From the NCBI RefSeq assembly GCF_022965805.1, contig NC_133117.1, positions 6,720,183 through 6,784,182 of the forward strand: 64,000 nt of DNA. Direction: 5' to 3'. A model generated the notes under the pieces. That model worked only from the letters and a program-made list of their open reading frames with translations. It did no database searches and was not told the origin of the DNA. Source of the stretch: Primulina eburnea. Its lineage: Eukaryota > Streptophyta > Magnoliopsida > Lamiales > Gesneriaceae. A program made the position numbers and the translations under genes. This document shows positions 12,734-25,700 of this stretch, piece by piece (position 1 is the stretch's first letter; each line of letters starts with the position of its first letter).

Positions 12734-13796
12734 GGAAGAACTGCAATCATGTCGAGGAACTTCAGATTATTGGAGATTTCCGTTGTATAGAAATAGAACA
12801 GTGCATGGTCAATATCGGACATGGGAAACGTTTACCGAAACGAATTCCAAAAAAATTCTTGGTTTTCTATAATGTTTATTAACGAGTGTTGTGCATGATC
12901 TGATGCGAATTCAAGGGTTAGCTTAAAATGTCGTGAAAGAAGGCAGTGTTAAATATTCGGATACATTCAAAGGTAAAATTGATCTATGCTATAAGGAGAA
13001 GTTCGTTTTTCTATATAATGTAGATGACTGGAGATATAAATACGTGTCAATTCTAAAACCAAGTACGTGTGACAGATTCCCCTTGGGCACGACCGGTTTT
13101 GAAGAAAGAAAGCCCCGGGCTTAGAACGAACCCACTTTGGATCTAGCAGTCATAGGTTCGAATCTATCGTTGGCATGTTTAGATTTGTAACAGTGAATAA
13201 AAGACAATAAAATGTGCGTAAAATCATTGAACTAATAAAATTTAACTAGATACACAATGGATCCAAAAACTGACTGGTCTGAATCCAAAGATCATGTCTT
13301 GTTCTTTAGAAAATAATCAAATTCCGCACCTTTCATCCAGGAGCACCATATCCATAAATTCCTTCAAGAAATGACAAATTAATTTCTTGAAAACGCATGG
13401 CTAGCTTCTTTCCAGTATATCTCGAACATCAAATAAAGAATGAAGATTGCCTTTTGATCCGGAGAGAACAAGCATTCACACATGTTATAGCTTAAGTTCC
13501 ACCGAGTATAAAAACCAACCTTTTAAAAATCAGGAATAGAGGAATGATCCGTAGTTCTTGATTCTGTCATATTAATTTTCGATGTCGAATAATCTTAGAA
13601 AGCCAATGGAACCTTCACATATCCATCGAACATGACAGAAAGAAGAACACGAGCTGTAAAACATCCGAATATACCAGAAAACCAATATCAGAAGAAAGAG
13701 CAGTAACATAACAGATAAAATACAAAAGCCACGAAAGTTGGTATGAAGAGAACTAGCCATAAAAAAACCCAACTTCAAGATTCACCTGCATTAGAT
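12734..13796. other. Short convergent intergenic region
   Basis: Lies between the 3' end of the PBL17-like gene and the 3' end of cycloartenol synthase, which face each other. It should hold the 3' UTRs of both. The ORF at 12933-13124 shows no domain or codon signature. I see no transposon ends here. Confidence 0.4.
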
Positions 13797-16700
13797 TCAC
13801 TGGGGTTGTAAAATGTGGCAGCGATATTCTCCAAGAGCCCAGATTGGGAAAATATTCCTGTATGCAGCATATGTGATCATACAATTTTTATTGAAAACCC
13901 CAGTGATCTCCTGAGAAAAAAGATGTCACGCAATGAGAAATATTAGGAAATGATAATTTATCGAGTAAATTATGGACATAATTTAGCACATTCTGTGTGA
14001 GCTTAGGGTGAACCAGATACGTGATCACACAATCTCTTCGACAAGAGCAGACAGGAGAGTAAAACTTCAGATTCTAAAATGCACAAGAAGGTTGCTTTTT
14101 AAGCCTTCAGAAATCATGAATCAGCTGTTTAGTGATAGGGTACCAAACATCAATCGCCAAAATATAGAATAAAAAAGAAATGTTTTTTTTCCTCACATTT
14201 TTTCATCAGAAAATAGCTTCAAACTGAAGTACAGAAATGGGGGGAAACTATGAGATACAGTATTTGTCGAACACTTATTTTATTAAAGACCATACCCGTA
14301 ATATCTTGGACTTTCATTAATAATCAAAATTCAGGCATGATACATAATTGAAAAGAAATCAAGTCACAACTATTAAACTAAAGGAAATACTTCTTGTGGG
14401 AAATCTCCGTCTTCACATTGAGAATTTATAAGGACTTTGGCTGCACGGTGCAGTGGAGAGGGATCTCGCTCAGCCTGAAAGTAAGCAACATGATGAAGAA
14501 TTAATAGATTTGTATTTAAGTAAATAAAAAGAAGACTTGTGTTTATTTCTTTCGAGCAATAAAGAAAATTAATTAGTATTTAAGTAAATAAAAAGACATG
14601 TTTATTTCTTTCTAGCAATAATAAAGAAATTTAATTAATGTTTAAATTCTGTTGAGAGAAGTCAATTTATACACAGCTATTTATGTTTTAATTTTTCAAA
14701 TATTTCCAGTAAATGCATTAATTTAGCCTCAAGTTATATCAGAATTTTGCTCTACCTATGTTGACTAATGCTCGGTTTACTTTGCTGAGAGATATCAGTT
14801 CAGGGCTTCTTTTTACGTATTTCACCATACGGGTTCATGCCAAAACCTCCCAGGCACATCTAGGCTTTACAAAAAAAGTGATCTAGCAAATCATTCGCGT
14901 TCTGAAGATGAAACTGACATCAAAGGGGAGAACACATTAAAGAAGACCACTGTATCGTCATTGCTGGACATTGTTTACCTGCCCGGCATGAATAAGAGCC
15001 ATCAAAGCCCATCCGGTGCTTACTACATGAGACCTGTTGCCCTCAAGATTTGAATACACCTGTACAGACAAACAATTTCTATTAGTCTCAGCTCTTTGAT
15101 TTCGAGCTAAAGTAATATCTGGAATGTTTAGCAACTCAGCAAAATTTGATATTATTTCAGTACACTTGCAGCATATGTGTCAGTTGTAATCCCCATTTTC
15201 TGGCTGAAGTAAACAACTACGAGTTCTTAATTACCATTTCAGAGCGAGAGTTCACATCTTATTTGTTCTATGTCCTTTGTTGTCCCATCGCATCACAGTT
15301 ACAAAAACTATTTCAGAGTTCACATCTTATTTCTTCTTTTATTATTTCGTTTCTATTTAAAAATTGGATCAATAATTAACTGGGTATACAGGATATAAAT
15401 GGGATTCTACAACTACGAACATAGTTGGTAATATTGTCCAGAGTTTAGCATTTGAGCCCGAATCCTTACATTTTCTCTTGTTATAACATGCATTCTAATA
15501 AAAATCAAGCAACAATACTTATTATTTCTCGTCTCTTCCCAATTTTAGCTAAAGGACTCGATAAATATGAGCCATATGCAAGTTTCAATTGGATAATCTC
15601 TTTAGGCAGAGCAACAAAGCATGCAGCTAAGGTAAACAATTACATCATAAACTTCGACTCATTGATTGACAAATGCTAAAAAACCAGCTAATTCGCCAGA
15701 ACTTTCTCAACAAATTATCATCAAAGCCAGGTCTTTCCATTTCTGTGTTAAATTTTTTAACAATATTTAGTGCAGCCAATGTGTTGCCCATTTCTCTGTA
15801 TATGATGATATGGATTATTTTAAGCATGGTAGAGAGATTAATAGACAGAATGACCACAATCTTCCATAAATTATCAATTTAGTTCCATTTCTGTTTCCCC
15901 GAAGTATTCAAGGTTCCTTCGACCTAAATAGAATTCAAGGGATAATCAACAAAAGAAAAGTTCTCGAACATCACAAGAAGCCATAAAAGCAGAGAAATAG
16001 AATAAACAGATCATAAAAATTTCCAACCTTGTCTTGACATGACAGATAACTCTCTCCCCAACCACCCGAAGGAAGCTCTTTAGACAACATAAAATCACAA
16101 GCCTTACGAATGGCAGAGCAATTGCTGAAGTTTCTCCCAGCCATCACCAAGCCTTTTACTCCAAACCACGTTCCATAATTGAAGCAAACTCCCCAAGAAC
16201 CATACCTGTAAAAAAAACTCAAAACTATGAAATCAGAACACAGCATCATATTTAGATAACGACTCATATTTATAGTATATCTAACAATAAAAGCAAAAAC
16301 TATGGCATCGTGGTAAGGGAGTACACAATTACATGTGTTGCCAAGTCTCATCCATCATCAAACAATCCATCGGAAGAGAAGTACGATATAAGGATAAACT
16401 AACCAGGAGCCATCTAATTCCTGAACCTTTTCAATGAATTTAGCACCTTTTTCAATACAACGTTCCACTTCTTCTTTTCGGTGTCCAGGGTATAACTGCT
16501 TAAACACCGTTAATGCTTGAATAGCAGCTGAGGTGCATTCGACGTAGCTAGAAAGTGATTGAAGTAAAAATGTATTAAAACATTGCTAGAAAATAGTGTC
16601 TGCAATTAAAACTTTGGAAAAACATCCCAGATTGTATTAATGCATCAAAAATTGTCCTAGTGTAGCTCCTCTTATTCTATTTCATCAGGATACCATGTAA

Positions 16701-19700
16701 TTCAAATATTGGAATATTTTAAACCTTGGGTAGGACAAACTGTAACCCACTTCTGGATGGTTTCAACAACACAAAGGGTTTGAACCAAACTTGTGATGAA
16801 AGTGATGCATGAAGAGAATGATAAATTAAAAAGTGCAGATATCTTACGGATAGTCAATGACAATGTCACCAAATGTTTCAGCAGGGTTGAGTAGCTGAGA
16901 AAATAACATAAAAGTTAATAATAGAACACTCAAGTGCAGATATCTCACGGATAGTCAATGACAATGTCACCAAAAATGTTTCCACAGGGTTGAATAGCTA
17001 AGAGAATAACATAAAAGTTAATAATAGAACACTCAATGTGCCACGTGATTGTTTTGGACAGCGATTATGACTATTTACTAAATCACCAACAAAAAAATGT
17101 GAAAGCTTGTTTCTACAATAAGGCTGTAGAATCAGATACTTGAATTAGCACAAAAATGCACCCAATTAGTATATAATTAATCTGCCAGATCACGACAAAG
17201 CATGTACAGAAAATTAGCTGCATCCCATTTACAATAAAAAATGTGAAAACATTAGAATCAATTAAACCATATTAGATTTCAGTAAACACGTCCCCTAAAA
17301 TAAACCAAAATATGGATGATGAAAGAAAAGTAGGTGTAACAAATAAATACATTTCGTATACAGGAAATTAAGTACCTCCAACCAACTGTAGGATCTCGTG
17401 AGTTCATAGGTAGCAAAGCCGCCATCATCATTCTGCAAAGAATGTCAGGAAAACACTTTCTTTGGATTCCATAAAATTCTAGAAGGGATGGAGTGCAAAA
17501 TATCATGACGGTAAATTACTAATCTCTGTGATCCAGAATAAATCATCTCAAGATCAATTGGAAAAACTTAATACACAGTTGTTCCATGATTGACTAAAGT
17601 TTTACTTTAAAAGGAGTTTTCTGGGTGTTTTGTATGGTTCTACAATAAAAGTCTGCTACTGTCAAATTTCTTACAAATTCCACTTTTTCCTTAATAATTA
17701 TATTCATATGTAAGCAATAAAAAATAGTAGTCTTAATTGCTAAAACTAACTCCAAAGCCAAGAAAATGACTCAGTATAGTCAAGTATCCAAAGTGCACAT
17801 TTTTACCAAGAAATGAATCGATTTAAGCATTTTCTTTGGCATAATCCCATATTTGTGTCCAAGATTAATATCTTATCTCGTCTCCATTGTTTTTAGATCA
17901 AGTTAAGTAGCATTGCTTGCCATTTAAGCTATGAAATATAAGATCAAATCACAAATTTGTAAGTACCTGCAGTGAAAGAATAACATTCACAGCATCATAC
18001 AACCGCTTTACTTCTATTGGCTCTCCAACAAGTTCTGCTGGTAATTTTGACAGCAACAAAGCTGCCTAAAACAACATGTAAAGGCTACAAGGAGGACTTT
18101 ACCATGGAATAAATATACTTTCTCCAGGTTAGGAAAAGTTCTTACTTTCAGCCCCTCGGCAGTGCAATCCGAAATAGGCCAACCATGGTCGGCAGTTGAA
18201 AATGGCCAAGCACCTTTGGAGATGTGACGATACCAAATATTTAGATTTCCAGGGCAGTCATCCAATACCTTAAAACAAAGGGATGAAAACCTTTTAAAAT
18301 TAACAAGCAAAATCAGAAGTCAGAGTAACAAGAAAATATTCACCATTCAAGACATCCTCATGAAACATAAAGTAGACCTGTGAAATCTTTATGTATGCAT
18401 GAGCCTTATTCAAAGTCGGGCCAAATTCTTCACTGAGCTTTGTTGAATATATGGCTTGAACAGCGAAAGCCGTGTCCCATAACTGGCTTCCATTATAACC
18501 CTGCAAAAATATATTTTCCTAAGAATATTATTTCTGCTACAGTCATTTAATCAAAACTTCACTCTGACTATCATCAAATGTCAACCACAATTACTTAATT
18601 GTTGAGTTGAAATAGTATGCATTCTAGATTTTAAATCTGCCAACTTCTGCCTCAAATAGGTACATAACTATTTGTCATGGGCATCGAGGAGTTGTGTTAG
18701 AATAATTGGGTTTATTTCTGCCTATTATCCTTTCCTTATTTTTTTATTTTGTTCCTTGATTTCCTCCCTGATTGTTAGGGGGATTGCTAGCTGTTACGGT
18801 TGTTGCTACTTTGGTGCTAGGTTTAGGTTTTCCTTTGTAATATATATACTAGTTCAGATGATCAATAAAGTAGACAATTTTATTCCAAAAACTTGCATGG
18901 TATCAGAGCCTCGGCTCGTACCGTTTCATGACTGCCAACCAAGGAATAATTTTTGGCTCGATTGGGCTAACCTCTGAATCAGAGGTAACCTCTGGAAATT
19001 CGTCATCATCCTCGGTTCACGACATGACATCTACCTCGATTCAAATTACCGTTCATCGTCTAAATGGGCAGAATTTCCTGGAGTGGTCACAGTCCGTAAA
19101 ACTTGCAATTGATGGACGTGGGAAATTGGGGTACCTAACTGGAGAGGCAGTGAAACCTGCTGAGACAGAGTCAACATACAAGACATGGAGATCAGAAAAC
19201 TCTCTTGTGATGGCGTGGCTTCTCAACTCCATGGACTCCGCGATAGCCAGACCACATATGTTTATGAAGACTGCGAAAGACGTGTGGGACTCTGTAAAAG
19301 AGACGTACTCAGACTCCGAGAATTCATCTCAGATATTCGAGTTGAAGGCAAAACTCTGGAACTTGAAACAGGGTGATCATGAGGTAACCATCTACTACAA
19401 TCAGATGGCGGCCCTGTGGCAGGAGTTGGATCAATACTACGATGATGTCTGGGAAAGCAAGGATGATTACGCGAGACAAAAAAGGAGAGAGGAGAATGAT
19501 CGGGTATACATGTTCTTGGCTGGAATGAATCAGAATCTTGATGAGGTCAAAGGACGAATACTTGGAAGAAAACCACTTCCGTCAATCAGAGAAGTCTTCT
19601 CTGAAATTCGCCAAGAAGAGAGCAGGAAGAAGGTGATGCATCGCCAGGCCGAAATCAATGTTGACTCGGTGAGTGATAATTCAGCACTGGTGTCTCGGAA

Positions 19701-22700
19701 CCTGGACTCAAATCCTAATGCAGATAGGAAGAAGAGGCCCTGGTGTGACCACTGCCAGAAAGCTTGGCATACCCGAGAAACTTGCTGGAAACTTCACGGC
19801 AAGCCACCCGGTTGGAAGAAACGACCTGAGAAGGCACTACAAACCGTGACTGAGATTTCTCAAGAGTCTCCAATCAATCCTGGACAGCTTCCATTCACTC
19901 AGGACCAAGTAGATCAACTTGTTAGGTTACTTCGAACCTCAAATCCAACCCCATCCTCCACCAACTGCTCTGTTGCACAACATGGTAAACCTTCTACTGT
20001 TTCCCTCATGTGTTCTAAACCTGAATGTACCTGGGTCATCGATTCAGGTGCAACCGATCACATGACTGGTTCGTCTTCTTTTTTCTCCTCTTACAAACCG
20101 TGTGCAGGTAATAGAAGAGTTAGGATTGCAGATGGGTCATTCAACCCGATTGCTGGAATAGGAGACATCAAGCTCTCACCTTCTATTACCCTTTCAAATG
20201 TCCTTCATGTTCCTAAACTGTCTTGTAACCTTATATCTATTAGCAAGCTAACTCAAGACCTTAAGTGTCAAGCTAAATTTTCAAACTCTTATTGTGTTTT
20301 TCAGGAGGTGGACTCGGGGAAGATGATTGGCAATGCTAGGGAAAATGGTGGACTCTACTTCCTTGATGGGGAAACCGAATCTTGTAAAGTTGCTCAAGCA
20401 TTTTCTGGTTTGGAGACTACCCCTATTGATCTGAATAATGAAGTCTATTTATGGCATTATCGCCTAGGACACCCAAATTTCTTTTATATGCAAAAGTTGT
20501 TTCCAAAGTTGTTTCTGAATAAAAATCCTTCGTTGTTTACATGTGAAATTTGTGCCCTAGCTAAACATCATAGATCTGTGTATCAACCAAAAATGTATCA
20601 ACCTAGTAGACCCTTCTCACTAATCCATAGTGATGTTTGGGGCCCTTCTAGAGTTGCTGGCCTTCTTGACAGAAAATGGTTTGTCACTTTCATAGATGAC
20701 CACTCACGAGCTTGTTGGGTTTTTTTATTAAAAGCAAAATCTGAGGTTGAACCAATCTTTAAAATCTTCCATAACATGGTTGTCAATCAATTTCAAACAA
20801 ATATTCAAATGATAAGAAGTGACAATGGAGGGGAATATTTTACAGAAACTCTAGGCAAATATTTTAGGGAGCACGGTATCCTCCAACAAAGCTCATGTCC
20901 TGATACTCCACAACAAAATGGTTTGGCTGAGAGAAAAAATAGGCACATATTAGAGATCACCCGAGCGCTTATGTTCTCTACTCAGGTCCCGAAATATTTA
21001 TGGAGTGAAGCTGTTCTCACAGCAGTCTATTTAATTAATAGATTACCGTCTAAAGTTCTCAATTTTAAAACTCCACTGGATATTCTCAAAGAGATCTTTC
21101 CAAACTCGAAAGTGTTCTCTTCTCCTCTACCTTTGAAAACGTTTGGATGCACTGTCTTTGTGAGAAATCTTGATCGAAACATGAGTAAACTAGCCCCTAG
21201 GTCTAAAAAATGTGTTTTTGTTGGATACGGATCCACTAAAAAGGGGTATAAATGTTTTGACCCAACTTCAAAAAAATTGTATATATCTTTTGACGTTTCC
21301 TTTTTTGAAGAAAAACCGTTCTTTGGTTCTCATCTTCAGGGGGAGATAATAAGGAATGAAGATGATGTCGTCTTAGATTTCAATCAGGGAGGTATTCCTA
21401 TTGACTTAACTTCCAAAGGTAAGGAGACTATCCCTGGATTACATGAGGACTTGGCTGTGATACCAACAAGTCCTAGAATTGTGGGAAACATTGACCACAT
21501 AAATGTGGACCACTCGAATTTTTCGCATAACAAAGAATCTAGTTCAACTAGCCCGGGTATTCTTCAATCCTCACCAATTAATAAAGGCAGTACCCAAAGA
21601 GGAAAATTCTATGAGCAAGTCTACCAGAGAAGGGTTCCACATCAAGGAGGGAAAAACATCATATCTCAACTTGACCATGAGTCCAACTCGGAGCCATCTT
21701 CTGAAGGTAAGCTCCCTACTCCTCTGGATCTCCCAATTGCCCTACGAAAAGAAAGAAGATCATGTGCCAAATACCCTATGTCTAACTTTGTCTCCTATTC
21801 TAGATTGTCTCCACAATTTTCTATGTTCTCAGGTAATGTCTCCTCTGTCCATATTCCAAGGAGTATTCAAGAGGCTCTACAGAGTCCTGAGTGGAAGAAA
21901 GCAGTACATGAGGAACTTGGTGCCCTTGAGAAAAATCAGACTTGGACTCTTGAGGACCTGCCTGTGGGGAAGTCTACTGTTGGGTGTAAATGGGTATTTA
22001 CACCGAAATTTAATGCAGAGGGGATACTTGAAAGATACAAGGCACGCCTTGTGGCCAAGGGCTTCACACAAACATACGGCATTGATTATTCAGAGACCTT
22101 TGCACCTGTTGCGATGATGAATACTGTCCAAGTGCTACTGTCCATTGCTGTAAATTTGGACTGGCCTCTTCAACAACTCGACGTAAAAAATGCCTTCCTA
22201 AATGGGATGTTAGAGGAAGAGGTTTTCATGGATCCTCCCCCTGGGTTTGAAGGTACATGTGGTAAGAAAGTTTGTAGGTTGAAAAAGGCCCTATACGGCC
22301 TCAAACAGTCTCCTAGAGCCTGGTTTGGAAGATTTACCCAATTTGTGTTGAAACAAGGCTATGTGCAGGGGCAATCCGATCACACTATGTTTACAAAATT
22401 CTCGGGATCGAAAGTCTCGGTTTTGATTGTCTATGTAGATGACATTATTCTCACAGGTGATGATACTGAGGAGATGAGCTCGTTAAAAGAAAAACTATCC
22501 AAGGAATTCGAGATCAAAGATCTAGGTGGACTTCGGTATTTTCTGGCTATGGAGTTTGCTCGATCGAGCAACGGACTGGCAGTCTCTCAGCGCAAATACA
22601 TCATGGATTTACTAGAAGAGACAGGTATGAGTGACTGTAAACCCGCTGAAACTCCAATAGATGCAAATAAAAAACTTGGGGAGACCACCTCTCAAAATGC

Positions 22701-25700
22701 CGCAGATGTGCATCAATATCAGAGACTCGTAGGTAAACTGATTTACCTATCTCACACTCGACCAGACATAGCATTCGCTGTGAGTCTAGTAAGTCAGTTT
22801 ATGCATGCTCCCTCTAGAGACCATCTTGAAGCAGTTAACAGAATCCTAAGGTACCTAAAGGGGTGTCCGGGAAAGGGCTTATGTTTCAAGAAGAGTGAGA
22901 GCAAGAAGTTGGAAGTTTATACAGATGCTGATTGGGCTGGGTCCATTACTGACAGGAAATCAACTTCGGGCTACTGTACTTTCTTGTGGGGGAACCTAGT
23001 CACATGGAGAAGTAAGAAACAGAACGTTGTAGCGCGTAGCAGTGCTGAGGCTGAGTTTAGGGCAATGGCTAATGGGATATGTGAGGCTATTTGGGTTCAT
23101 CGAGTGTTACAGGACCTGAGAATCGAGGCTTCTCTTCCGATTAGACTGTATTGTGACAATAAGGCAGCAATTAGCATAGCTCATAACCCGGTTCAGCATG
23201 ATCGGACTAAACACATTGAAGTGGATCGACATTTCATAAAACAAAAACTGGATAATGGTCTGTTTTGTACTCCATATGTTCCATCATCCGAGCAAGCAGC
23301 TGACATCTTCACCAAGGGATTATTTAAACCAACGTTTGAGAGTTGTATAAGCAAGTTGGGCATGATAGACATTTATGCTCCAACTTGAGGGGGAGTGTTA
23401 GAATAATTGGGTTTATTTCTGCCTATTATCCTTTCCTTATTTTTTTATTTTGTTCCTTGATTTCCTCCCTGATTGTTAGGGGGATTGCTAGCTGTTACGG
23501 TTGTTGCTACTTTGGTGCTAGGTTTAGGTTTTCCTTTGTAATATATATACTAGTTCAGATGATCAATAAAGTAGACAATTTTATTCCAAAAACTTGCAAG
23601 TTGTATCTAAGCAGGAATGAAAAACTATTTGCAAGGAAGCAGAGCAAGATATTTAATGGATGCGATATTCAAGAGATACATTTAGCAAAGAGCTGGCCGG
23701 AAGAAATGGACTTCTACAATCTACAACAGATCTTAGTGACACATTGAACATTATTGCCCAGGTAGAAGATAATATTCTTCTACTAATTGACCTGCATCTT
23801 CATGCCATCTTCAGCCAACCATAGGTAATCATGGATTCTGGGAAGATGCAACTTGAAAGCTTCTGAATTTGGATCTTCCACCCAACAGCAAAGCATATTT
23901 AACACCTGCAAAGTTCATTATTGGAAAACCACAAAAGAAAGAGGTTATATATGTTAGCAATGGTAAAATTTGGCTTCACATCAAATCAGAGAGAAATATT
24001 GAGACGTGACTTGAAGAACTTCTAGTTACACACATAATGCACATCAATCATCAATCGTTCTCCAAGCTTTAGTTCCAAACTAGTAGAAGCCAAATATGAA
24101 AAATAATGAGGTTAAATGGGCATACATCTCATTTCCAGGCCCTTCGCAAGGAGACATGCAAAGTCTCATATCAAATTCAAATACAATATATTTGAAATTT
24201 ATAACTATAAAGAATAAGAGAATAATTTCTTATATTATTTTCTAATAACTACATGGTATCTATACAACATACTAAATTATTTATAATGGAAACCCTATAT
24301 CTTAATCCTAGCAATCCCCTGATTTAAGGAAACCAAATATACACCTTTATCAATCTAAGATACACAATATCAATTAAAAATCTACAAGATATTATTTATA
24401 CAATCTTCCAACATAGTAACAATATCTTCTGTTTTTTTAACATTCCCCCCCAAGTTGGGAAGTAGACATCTTCCATTCCCAGCTTGGAAATAATCCTTTG
24501 CAATACTGTACTCCAGAGTCTTTTTGTAAGCACGTCAGCAAGTTGGCCATGGGTCCATCATTGTCATCACCAAGTTTGTGGGTAGCGCATCAATTGGTGT
24601 AGGGGCTGGTTTGTAAGCTAGCATTCCGGTTTCAGACAGTAGATCCATGACATACTTTTGTAGTGAGATAAAGATCCCTTTCTTGGAATGAACTATTTCT
24701 ATTCCAAGAAAATACTTCAATCTCCCAAGTTCTTTTATCTCAAACTCTTTTGCCAAACAGTTCCTCAACGCTTGCTTTTCATTTTCATTGTTTCCAGTCA
24801 CGACTATATCATCCACATATACCAATAGGATTGTGACTCCCTCTATGTAGGAATGTTTAAAGAACAAAGTATGGTCTCCTTGGCTTTGTTTGTATCCATA
24901 AGCAAGCATTGCTTTGGTGAACCTCCCAAACCAGGCCCTTGGTGATTGTTTAAGGCCATATAATGCCTTCTTTAATTTGCAAACTTTAGAGCCCTCGAAA
25001 TCTTTATCGAATCCTGGAGGAGCATCCATGTATATTTTTTCTTCCAGGTCACCGTGAAGGAATGCATTCTTTACATCAAACTGCTCTTAGTTCCAGTTAA
25101 AGTTGGCTGCTAAAGACAATAGGATTCGGAATGTATTCATCTTGGCAATTGGAGAGAATGTCTCCCGATAATCAACACCATAGGTTTGTGTATGGCCCTT
25201 TGCAACAATTCTGGCCTTGTACCTCTCCAGTGAGCCATCAGATTTGTACTTTATTGAAAACACCCATTTGCAACCCACAACCTTCTTTCCTGGTGGGAGA
25301 TCAACAATTTCCCATGTTTTGTTCTTTTCCAGTGCATGCATTTCAACTTTCATAGCAACTCTTCAATTCTCATTAGATAATGCCTCAGATAAAGTATTAG
25401 GAATGTGAATAGTGTTTAAATTTACTAGGAAAGCTCTATGTGATGCAATGAAATTTTGAAAGGTTACAAAATTGGCAATTGGATAACGAGGTTTTATAGT
25501 CCATTCCCTTGTTCCTTTTCGAGCAGCAATAGGCAGATAATAATCACAAGAAATAGCATTTTCTGGACATACCACATTTCCAGAATTAGGTTTGGATTCT
25601 TGGATTTGCTCATGGGCAGCTTCGGGCCTTTTTCTTCTTGAGTATACATGGTCAAATTGCTTGCTGTTAGGAGACTTATTCGAAGAGTGACTTGGCTCAA

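Larger units (their letters stand above)
18695..23598 (+). mobile_element. Intact Ty1/Copia retrotransposon in CAS intron 8
   Basis: A complete 4.9-kb element with 203-bp LTRs (18695-18897 and 23396-23598) that I read as identical base for base, flanked by the 5-bp target duplication AGTTG (18690-18694 and 23599-23603). The primer binding site TGGTATCAGAGCC, complementary to initiator Met-tRNA, starts right after the 5' LTR, and a GGGGGAG polypurine tract precedes the 3' LTR. One uninterrupted gag-pol ORF fills the interior. It lies antisense to the host gene. Short LTRs suggest the Ale/Retrofit group, but I cannot place the lineage firmly. Confidence 0.97.

Noticed and set aside
13125..13175. 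tRNA-like T-arm (GGTTCGAATC with a short stem)
   Set aside because: No matching acceptor, D or anticodon arms could be found around it, so it is not a tRNA gene.
18672..18977. ORF across the 5' LTR, repeated at 23343-23747
   Set aside because: It is LTR sequence and so appears twice; not a separate gene.
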